Below are positions 1-9,100 of a stretch of 64,000 nt of DNA, in pieces. The DNA lies in assembly GCA_037178975.1 (NCBI GenBank), contig JASJZH010000004.1:2232001-2296000 (forward strand), written 5' to 3'. Below the pieces are notes generated by a model, which was not told the DNA's origin, searched no databases, and saw only the letters and a program-made list of their open reading frames with translations. Position 1 is the first letter of the stretch; each line of letters starts with the position of its first letter. The stretch comes from Oscheius tipulae. Its lineage: Eukaryota; Nematoda; Chromadorea; Rhabditida; Rhabditidae. A program made the translations under genes and the position numbers.

Positions 1-143
1 TTCAGACAGTGTCATTTCTCCCCCGGTTTTTTATCAGAACTCCTCACCTCTGCGGGACCCAGAATAATTCAGAGTGCCTTGCCAACATAGAAGAGTTCCC
101 CCTAAAAACGAATTCCTTTCAGCTGGCCAATGCGGCAGGAGTG

Positions 144-3100
144 ATGGGATCTCGTGTGCCTCTCGGTCCAGCCGACATTCGAGATGCTCCTTCCCGCGAC
201 GCTGGAGAGATTTGCGTCGTCTGTGGAGACAAGGCCAGTGGAAGACACTACGGAGCGGTTTGCAACTATTCTCAGTCTGTTCAAAGAGTGGTTCAGGTGT
301 CCTGTGAAGGCTGCAAAGGCTTCTTTAAGCGCTCAATACGAAAACAGATCGGCTACGTGTGTCGAGGGAGCAAGGACTGTCCGGTGACCAAGTTCCATCG
401 CAACAGATGCCAGTTTTGTCGGTTGAAAAAGTGCCTCTCTCAGGGCATGCGTAGCGAATGTGAGTTTTTCTTGTAGTCTTTGAGTTCCTTTTCCCAGTTT
501 TGGGTCTACTTCTATCACTCGACTCATTCCCAAAGATAGACAGTGTCAGACCAGAGTTTATATCCCATTTTCTGTACTGACCTCGTAACTTTCTGGTCCG
601 CCTACTGAAAATGCCAAAAGTTCAGACTTTTGAACTATAATCAGTGATATAACCAAGTCATGTTAGCATAAGAATTATTTTTAACTGGACAGCTTTCAAA
701 TCAGACTCCAGTGGACATCTCATAACCACTAAGCATCTCTCTCATGCTAATCTCCGCTCGCTGCTGATATTGGTGTTGACGTCTGGCGACCTTTTATCAC
801 CTGGTCAGCTCTCTGCCTGAAATAGTCTAGATCCCGAGTGAGCAGATGTTGTGCCCTGAGGCCACTCTAATTGGCCTCAAATATGCGTGACTCTAACAAG
901 TCGAAATAGTAGAGAGAGAGCCGACCTGAAAAGTAGTTTTTCAGCTGTACAAGCAGAGCGTCGTCCGGTTCAACAGTCGGCCGGGGAGAGTCCTCCGACA
1001 ATGGTCAGCAGCTCGACGCCGAGAAGTACATCCACGGTGAGTCTCAGCGCAATCCTAATCTTCGCCTTGTTCGTAATTATGCCAATTAGGCAAGAGCGCG
1101 AGGAATATGTCAGTAGGCTGGAGGTGACGCTGACCTCATTAGTTGAGAGACGGATTTCAGCCTCTGACCAGCAATCCGCTGATGAATGGTCTTCTGGCTA
1201 TCGTCAAGACGGAACAGGAGAATCAGGAGAGACTGTTGTTGGTGAAGAAGGAAGAAAATGCTAGCTCACCCATGAGTTCGGCAGCTCCGGAGAGTACAGG
1301 CTCCCCCACAGAGAATGTCTTTTCATCCCTCAAGAGGGTATGTCTTCAAAAAAGCACTCGAACATCCAGTACCCTTTTAGGAATCGATGGGAGAAGAAGA
1401 GTCGGGAATTGACGTGATGACAGTCATCGGCCTGGCCCCTTCAGCCTCCCCTTCCTCCTCCAATGCCGCCTCTTCGATCAGTGAAGACGGTCCGATTTTC
1501 AGTGCAGAGAGGGCGAGATTCCATCTCCCGGTCCCACAACCAGCTCCCTCTGAGCTCAATATTCAGTTCATCTGCGAGACGGCCTCTCGACTCCTGTTCT
1601 TATCGGTCCACTGGATGAAAGACGTTCGCATGGGACTAAAGTGAGTTTGGCGCGATTGGGCTGTTTGCGTGGCGCAGAGCGATGGTTGCCGGCTGGAAAA
1701 CGGCGGACCGAGGGTTCAATTCCACCACTGGAGTGATGATAAACTCTTTCACATGAAGTCCATGAGTGTTATCCTCTAAGAAGTTCAGACCAGTTTTTTG
1801 AATTTTTTGCGACTCTTAGCTAAAGTGAATCTTTGGAACAGTAGAATTTATTTCAGTAATCATAGCTCTTTCAGATCCTCCTCTCTGGAATCAGTCATGA
1901 AGACCAAATGGTGCGACCTCTTTATTCTCGGTCTGATGCAGTCTTCGGACCACGTCGGTCTGCGAAGAATGCTCGACGCCATGAGCTCTCATCTCTCGGC
2001 CTGCTCCAAAATCGGTCAACTGAAGCAGGAAAAGTTCGAGGAAGTCGACCATCAGATCAAACAGCTCCTCCAACTCCAGCAACGCTTCGAAAATGTCAAG
2101 CTGAGCGCCATCGAGTTCGCCTACCTCAAGCTCATCTCCTTTACTGCTAACGGTTTGTTCGAGCTGGTACAAAGAGTAAAAAAGCAAATTCAGATCTACC
2201 TACCTCAATGTGTACCGGTGAAACAAAACAGGCCAACATGGTGGCTTGTCACGAGCTCTACGAGCATCTCATGAGCACCAGTTCGTGCAATGAAGACTCC
2301 AATTCAGAGGACAACGAGACCCACATCACCTCCCCATCGACCTCTATAGCTATCGAGAGGTAAGTCTAATATTGGATTGCGATGCTAGTAGATTCACGGT
2401 TAAAATACCCTATCTATCAAACGCGAGCCGTGTCTGTTTGTTCGTCTGTCGTCTTTCAAACTTGTTGTATAGATAATGCTCTCGCTTTTGGCCCGAACGA
2501 TCCGGGTTCGGATCTGCTCAGTTTTTGACTAAAATTGTATAAACTCTAGGTGTAGAGTTGGGGTAGAGCTTTTTTTACTTTTCGGACACGCTAAGGGCGG
2601 CGCTGTCTTACCGTATACACCAGTAGTTACTTTGATGATACACGGACGTATTATTCCAAGAGTTCTTGATTACCTTTATGTCTGTCTGCGACACATGTCA
2701 ACTCTAATCTGGGAAAATATTTGACAATGTTTGTGGCCTTTTCTGTCAAGTATTATACTAGATTAGAGTTGACAAGACGAGTTAGAAGAGCCAAACAGTT
2801 CAAAAGAGTACTGGGTCGCTCCACCAGGCGCGTAAGCGACTGGTCTTCTACAATCTAATGCCAATTTAAATTTTTTTGTTGCTCCAATACTTTAGCGAAG
2901 TTTCAAATTTTTTTCTTCTAATTATACGGTTTCTGCTGAAGCAATAAAAACGAGAACACTTGGAAATTGCGTCCGTGTATCACCAGTGTTGTGTGAAAGT
3001 TGCCGGTCAGATGAGCAACTGTTCTTACCAATCATTTGCGAAATTGACCATCGATATCAAATTGGAAACTATGTTGAATGTACTTTGGCCCTGAGAATCA

Positions 3101-3687
3101 CCCATATCCAGGGTAAGTTTTGGAAAGATTGAATATCCTTCGATAATGAATGTCCTACTGGAATCTCGAGGTTTGTTGACAAAGTATCATTTGTGATTTT
3201 TTCGAGAGTTGGACTGTAAGAATCACTGGTAGTTGCGCATTCTCTAGACAGACTAACTTGACGACGCAGCCGTCCTGTCTCTGTGTCTGTCCCCGTCAAA
3301 ATGCAAGTGAATTGAGACACTCATAATGATAAAAAGTATGAGAGGTCAGCTCTGGACTGTTTTCCTGAATCCAGAATGCTAGGATAGCGTAGTAGACACT
3401 CTCTACTCTGTTTAGCAACGGAAAGAAACAGAACACTAAACACTCGCTCCTTAAGGTACTCTCGACTACTACAACTGTTGCCCTGTCTTCGCTGGTTCAA
3501 GGAGTCCGTTCTGGTCGAGTTGTTCTTCTCCGGTCTGATCGGCAGTCTGTCCATCGAGACGGTCATCCCCTTCGTCCTCAAAATGGACGTCTTGAACATG
3601 TTTGAGCGTCGAGGCTCCGACACGCTGCTTCCATCATCCGGCTCGACAACCGTGAGCAGCGCCGACGACCAGCCAAGTCTGTTCTAA
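144..3687 (+). CDS. NR2C-type nuclear receptor (TR2/TR4, Hr78 / nhr-41 class)
   Basis: Ligand-regulated or orphan transcription factor expected to bind direct-repeat hormone response elements in the nucleus. Exons by splice reasoning: 144-257, 297-459, 945-1036, 1161-1337, 1381-1640, 1875-2152, 2194-2359, 3456-3687 (about 493 aa; all phases agree). The DNA-binding domain (about residues 24-95) has both C4 zinc fingers and P-box CEGCKG, and runs from [16 protein letters not shown] through GFFKRS to [12 protein letters not shown], close to TR2/TR4. The ligand-binding domain starts near [15 protein letters not shown] (helix 3) and ends with [18 protein letters not shown], typical of NR2C. The first intron is only 39 nt and has no in-frame stop. 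The ATG at 144 is the first in frame after an acceptor-like CTTTCAG at 116-122; upstream coding exons beyond the window edge are possible. The last acceptor is TTAAG rather than CAG. Confidence 0.9.
258..296 (+). other. 39-nt in-frame intron inside the first zinc finger
   Basis: Starts GTTTGC and ends TTCAG, and interrupts the codons for HYGA|VSCEGC exactly where the NR2C consensus is otherwise continuous. It has no stop codon and is a multiple of three, so retention would add 13 residues, including an extra Cys, between the second and third zinc-binding cysteines. Confidence 0.8.
1664..1733 (+). repeat. tRNA-like (SINE-like) remnant in NR2C intron
   Basis: A-box-like TGGCGCAGAGC at 1670-1680 and B-box GGTTCAATTCC at 1713-1723 with tRNA-like spacing. 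The T-stem and acceptor stem do not pair well, so a functional tRNA is unlikely; a degenerate tRNA-derived repeat fits better. Confidence 0.4.
2465..2526 (+). repeat. tRNA-like (SINE-like) remnant
   Basis: B-box-like GGTTCGGATCT at 2504-2514 followed shortly by a T run (2521-2526). No convincing cloverleaf. It resembles the other degenerate tRNA-like copies in this window. Confidence 0.3.
2626..2990. mobile_element. MITE-like element, family C, with terminal inverted repeats
   Basis: The left end carries TGATGATACACGGACG (2634-2649) and the right end the reverse complement core CGTCCGTGTATCACC (about 2970-2984). The right ~130 bp resembles 40175-40306, where the same terminal core recurs. 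It lies in the last NR2C intron (2360-3455). No transposase reading frame is visible, so a non-autonomous element is the likely identity. Confidence 0.55.
2694..2776. repeat. 13-bp-arm inverted repeat
   Basis: TCAACTCTAATCT near 2699 is repeated as its reverse complement AGATTAGAGTTGA near 2761, with a ~50 bp loop. TGTCAACTCTAATC also occurs near 57925 upstream of the TSSK-like kinase. Confidence 0.5.
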
Positions 3688-5184
3688 AACCCTGTATAAT
3701 CGTCTTCCTTTACACGTGCTTTCCTCCTCCTGTGACCCTCAAATTCATCATATCCTAGCCTCCTAGAGTGAAAGAGACTTTTATCCCGAGTTGAGTTCCT
3801 CCATCCCCGGTCACTCTCTCTGCCCGGTTATACCTCTCTTCAAACACTCCCGTTTATCCTCCCTTTACAGTATTTCCTCTTTTTTTCCTTCGGTTTAGGG
3901 GCTTTATCAGTTGAGCTTTAGCGATTTGGCTAGAAATTGCCCGGCGCCTCTTTCTCTCCACACAGATGTCTTGATGCAATATTTGAATACACAGTATCTC
4001 CTCGAGTCTTGCTAAAGTGTGTCCAGTTTTTTCTCTCTTATTAGTTCGGCTAGTGACTTTCAATAGACGCGCGCTAGGTCCTTCCCACTTTTCCTTACAA
4101 ACATTGTGTGTCAAGCTCCTCCTATTTATCCATCTTCTCTCGTCTATTGCAATCATAGTAATTTTATGGCTTTGAAACTAAATATTGAATGTACATAAAT
4201 AAAACATTCTTTTCTCTTCTTCTCTCTAGTCTCAGAGAGGTTTTACGAGTGCTTGACAGTAGAATTCCAGACTTCTTTGAAGACTCTCATTGCAAAGACT
4301 ATTCGCGGTGTTGGAAGTCTTCGAAGGTGCCAGAGATTTGCACTTTTTTCTTGTTATTTTTCTTGTTAATACTTTGTTGAGGATCCTCATTGTCTCATGC
4401 TGAAAGAGCACAAGTACACGCCGAGACCGAGTGAAGGCACGGGAGAGAAGGGAGCAAAATTGGTCCTGCCACCCACTGAACAAGAGACTGTCTCTCTGAA
4501 ATACAGTTGTACCGGAGGATTGAACGGTAGTTGAGCTAGCACTCTTTCCCTACCATACTCTCCTTTAAGACTTTCACTTCCTGATCCCTCATCGAAACTC
4601 AGTTCGCAATTAGAGACTGGCTTCTGCACAAGCTCAGTGAAGAAGAGTAGAAGGTTGTTCTGAAGACAGTCACTCCCCTGAACCAGTTCAACCCTCCAGT
4701 ACTACTGGATTTCAGTGAGACATAGCCCCTAGGGAGAGAGTGTGGTAGGGAAAGAGTGTTCTGAAGCTAGCTTAACTATCGTTCAATCCTCCGATATAAC
4801 TGTATTTCAGAGAGAAAGAGTCTCTTGTTCAGTGGGCGGCAGGGCAAATTTTGATCCTTTCTCTCCCGTGCCTCCACTCGGTCTCGGCGTGTACTTGTGC
4901 TCTTTCAGCATGACACGATGAGAATCAGTATTAGGCCGTAACCTGTCCAGTCTGGCAAATTGTACATTGAATACTCGGCCAAGCTTTGGTTGAAAAAGAC
5001 CGTCTCCCCCGAACAGTCTTCGATTATCGTGTGTTCAAAACAAAAGTCCACTACCTGAAGCATTTATAATCGTGGCGGGACTAATAAACAGATTGAAAGT
5101 TCACAGAAAGAGAAGCCTGACAAATTAAGAATATATTCAGAAAGTGAGATCAAAGTATGGATCATATTTTTTTTTCGAATAGGG
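3688..5184. other. Gene-free interval between convergent NR2C and SKP1-like genes
   Basis: No convincing exons. An AATAAA at 4198-4203 could be the NR2C poly(A) signal. The interval is dominated by the long inverted repeat at about 4385-4930; open frames here are shadows of that repeat. Confidence 0.6.
4385..4930. repeat. Long foldback inverted repeat with ~180 bp arms
   Basis: The left arm (about 4385-4560) and right arm (about 4733-4930) are reverse complements over nearly their whole length, for example ATGCTGAAAGAGCACAAGTA on the left against the complement ending TCTTTCAGCAT on the right. Differences are scattered substitutions and small indels. The ~170 bp between the arms is non-repetitive. 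It could be a foldback/MITE element or a source of hairpin RNA; no coding capacity is seen. Confidence 0.85.
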
Positions 5185-5946
5185 TCAAAACTTGTCCATG
5201 AGCCAGCCGAACTTCTCATTGTTTTCCCGTTCTTCTGTCGCCGAAAAGTCGCTCTTCTGTCCGAGATAGGCGCGAGCCTCTTCTACCGTCTTATTCTGCA
5301 AGATTGGATTGTAACAATGATGAAATTGATGCTGACCACGAGTTTTTCAGAAACAAATGTCGATCCGGTCTCGAGAAGAGCCGATACGTGTAGGAAATTG
5401 GCCAGGTTCAGAAGGGAGATCAGCCGTTTGTGAGAAAGAGACTGGAAGAAGCGTCTCTGCCAATTCGCTAGGATATTCGTCTGAGTTCGGGTTGATTATA
5501 TGAAAAAAGAACAACGAGCCTGTGGCTGTTCGACGCTACTAGATTGCTGCTGGTTGACGAGATACAACTCCATCCATTTCACTGCAAAATATCGTGTGAA
5601 ATGTGCTATAGTCTGTTGACGAGATACAACATCAAAAATAAGTTTTTTCGAGCCTTCGCGGCTAAAAAAAAAAGGCACGACGTTTTGCGCGACCTTTTTT
5701 CACCAGACTGTATATAAAAGTCAGAATCTCACCTAGTTTTCGGACAGCCTTCTTTTTGAAAGAAAGAGATACGGCTATTTCTTCTCCTGTCCCGTCACTT
5801 GGGATCGTAGCGAAGCACATCTGCTCTAGCGTCGCCGAAAGCTCTGCCATCTGATTCGTAATCTAAAAAGGCTTGAATTCTCCCAAATCCGCGCGAAATC
5901 CCACCGGAAACCGTTCTCCTTCCGTCGAGACAAGAACAATACCCAT
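5185..5946 (-). CDS. SKP1-like SCF ubiquitin ligase adaptor
   Basis: Adaptor expected to link cullin to F-box proteins in SCF E3 ubiquitin ligases. Exons (transcription order): 5905-5946, 5733-5862, 5535-5581, 5355-5480, 5185-5295, giving 151 aa (human SKP1 is 163). The N-terminal POZ-type strand (VLVSTEGERFP), a KKKAVRKLVKWMELY segment matching the SKP1 KKVIQWC region, the LLNLANFLHVSALLE helix and a C-terminal VEEARAYLGQKSDF...EREN run match the SKP1 order. Divergence is strong, like the paralogous skr genes of nematodes. The ATG lies 162 bp downstream of the polymerase stop codon and 4 nt after TTTTTGCAG, suggesting a trans-splice acceptor. The donor of exon 3 (GTCGAA) is weak, so that junction is the least certain. 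Confidence 0.75.
5551..5626. repeat. 16-bp direct repeat spanning an exon and adjacent intron of the SKP1-like gene
   Basis: GTTGACGAGATACAAC occurs exactly twice, once within exon 3 (5553-5568) and once in the neighbouring intron (about 5611-5626). It may be a partial local duplication. Confidence 0.6.
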
Positions 5947-6108
5947 TTTTCTGCAAAAATTGGGGGTACCTTAACTCCGATCTCTAACAATTCAAGAGTA
6001 CTTTGGCAAAAACCAGTGGAAGCAAATCGTGAACAAAAGTCCTAACTTTTTACTAGCAAAATCAACAAATTAACAAAACAAACTGTATACAAGACTAGAA
6101 AACAATGT

Positions 6109-9100
6109 CTAACTGAAAAAGTAGACGGACTTCTTGACTTCGTCTATATCCAAATCACCCGGCTGTACCGAAGGTGTGAAGATTCGCATAAATTTGTCCT
6201 TCTCCTCCTGCGGCAGCGCAGTCATCACCGATGTGGGCAGATAGTGGTCCAGGAACCAGTCGGATAGCCTGAAAATGTGATATCTGAAATGCTTAAACTC
6301 ATGCCCAGGGTTTTGTAAGCGAATACTTTATGAATCTTTAGGACTGTAACGCGCACTTTGGAGTCTTCTGATCTTTTGCAAAGTTACAGCCTGCTCTACA
6401 ATTTTGCAGAACATCGGAAAGCTTAAAAATGGCGTCTTCAACCTAAGAACGCAGATAGAAAAGTACGTATTCACAACCCTGAGCTTCTATCTAAGCTTTT
6501 TTTTAAAGGCGGAGAGACGTACTGGTCGACTAGCGGCTGATTGTGCAAATTGACAAACTGCTGTCTGCAGATTTCGTTCATCGTGTCCGCCGTACTCGCA
6601 TGTGTCCAGAAGCAGTCGTGTACAGCCGCGAAAGTCACTCCTCTGAAACTACTTTTTGGAAGAAAAATAAGTGAATAGGAACCTTCTGGCACATTCCAGC
6701 GAGGTCAACATCATGTGAGTCGAATCAAGAGAATGCACATAGTTGGGGGGGAAGGCGTCGATCTGTTTCATCGGAATTGGCTGGAGAATTAGACGATTCT
6801 TCGTCATTTTGTCCCGAAGATAGGGTTGCACTACCGGCAGTCCGAGCGGCGTCACCCATTCCACCGTTCGCATTAGCTCGTTCGTTCCCTTGGCACAGGT
6901 TCGGAACCAGTCCTTGAGCTGCCTAAAGTTCATTTTTCTGGGAAAAATTCAGAAAAAAGACTGACATGGAGCTAGTGAAGGCGTCGTGAAGACTTGCAAA
7001 CGTCTTTCGTGCCAGATAGGAAGCAAATTTGCCTGTCTGTATAGCCAAAGTGTGTGATCAACTAGAGTCAAAACCCACATCCTCATTGTCAATGTCCAGG
7101 GCCTTGAGTTGCCGCTTGATCTGTTGCACGGCTCCGTACATCGTCACCCCGTAAACGGTCGTCATCACCGTCTGCTTGATCACCTTCCTCGGCACAGCCT
7201 GCGGCAGAGCGAGACGCAGTTTCTGAGCCACTTCTTGGTCATCGCCTCCTGTTTTCTCGTCCTCCAATCGCTTTTGTTCCACTCTAAAACAGGGTTTCTG
7301 TGGGAAAGAAGAGCTACCTGACTGCGACGGAAGAATAAACATCACTGGGTAACTTTTCGGGCAGCAAATTGACCTCGGATCCGCCTTGTTTATCCCTGCC
7401 CAAGGCGGCGTAGTGCTGGAGACCGTTACAGCTGCCGTCTTGATGAATCGGAAGATGACTGACAGTAGATGTTTTGAAGGAAAAAGTACCAAAACCTACC
7501 TAACAAAATCATCTGGAACTCCTCCGGAAGCAAGAACATCGCGCAGTTCCATGCAGGCTGCGAGCGTCTGCCACGGCTCTTCCGACTCCATCCACCAGCC
7601 TCTGCCTAAAATGGCTTTTTGGACGAAAAAGTCAACAGAATACCTGTTAGTGGGTCGTTGGCCGAGTCGAGAATGTCGGGTAGACGATCTTCAGCCTCTT
7701 GTAGCCTGTCTGCCACGCTTTTTCTCTTCATTTTGCCCGTCAAGTTGATGCAGTGCAGCTTCAGCCATGACAGTCCATTTGGACCCAGCGGCTTGCCTGA
7801 AAAACGGCATTTTTTGCTGGAAATACCAGCTGCAAAAGGCAGCTTTTGCTACCCCCTTATTTATCGTTGTGAAGATGCCATACTCTTGTCAACCGGGCCA
7901 TAACTGCTATTAAAGAAACAAAAGGTTTGCTAACGCGAACTGCAAACTTTGTTTGCTATCTATAGAACGTCAAAAGTACTGCACCTTAGTACTACAGCTA
8001 CCCTTAAAACTTATCGGATCGGTCCAAAGTCCACGGAAGCCTGAACAAGGCAGCAATCGCGCTGGAAAGTCGTTAGGATGTACTAGGGGCAGGGGATAAT
8101 GGGTGGAAACAGTTTAAGTCAATTTCAATGCGAGAAATCTAAATGGCGAGCCTCTAAAGTAGCAACTATGACGATTTTTGACGATTCGTGACAAGAAATC
8201 CAAGGAAGAAATTGTCTTTCCATTCCAATTACACAAAACTTAATTTGGAAACATTATTGCTACCGTATTCCTACCGTATACTACACTACTTTTTGGACCG
8301 ATCCGATAAATTTGAAGGGTAGCTGCAGTACTACGTTGTGATTCTTTCGATGCACCCTAATAATTACTAGCCAGTTACGATCTTTTAGCTTTTGTTTCGT
8401 GGCCACAGACAACTCCACAAAGATCCAAAGAGATTCACTCACAGACACCATCGCGCTTTCACTGTTTGGATAGCTCATAAGAAGAATCATCTGCGGAACG
8501 TGACGAGCTTTGAATCACAAGATATACGAGGAGAGTCAGCAAAAAACATGAAAAGTGACAAAACAACTGAAAGATGAGACGGCATTAGATCTTTATTCTA
8601 TACCGTTTACTTTTTTTTGTCCTTGCCGAAGACTTCGTTTCCTCCGATGCCGGCCAGCGTCTGGTAGTTCGGGTCATGGGTTCCAGCCTTGGCAGCTGGA
8701 TTCATCGGGGCCTTCGGTCCACCAGCTCTTCCCTTCTTGTCGGCTCCGAAGCATTCGCCACCCACACCGGCCAGCGTCTGATAGTTGGGATCGTGTGTGC
8801 CGGCCATTGCTCCTCGAACTGCAGGCGCTTTCGGACCACCACCACCACCAGCAGCCTTTTTATCAGCCCCGAAGACTTCTCCTCCGACTCCGGCCAGTGT
8901 CTGGTAGTTGGGATCTTGTGTGGCGGCCATTCCTCCAGCAGCCGGGGCCTTGGGACCGGCCTTCTTGTCAGCGCCGAAGACTTCTCCGCCCACACCAGCC
9001 AGCGTCTGATAGTTCGGATCCTGGGTTCCGGCCATTCCACCGACGGCAGGAGCTTTGGGACCGCCAGCAGCTGGTTTCTTCTTGTCGTCTCCGAAGACCT

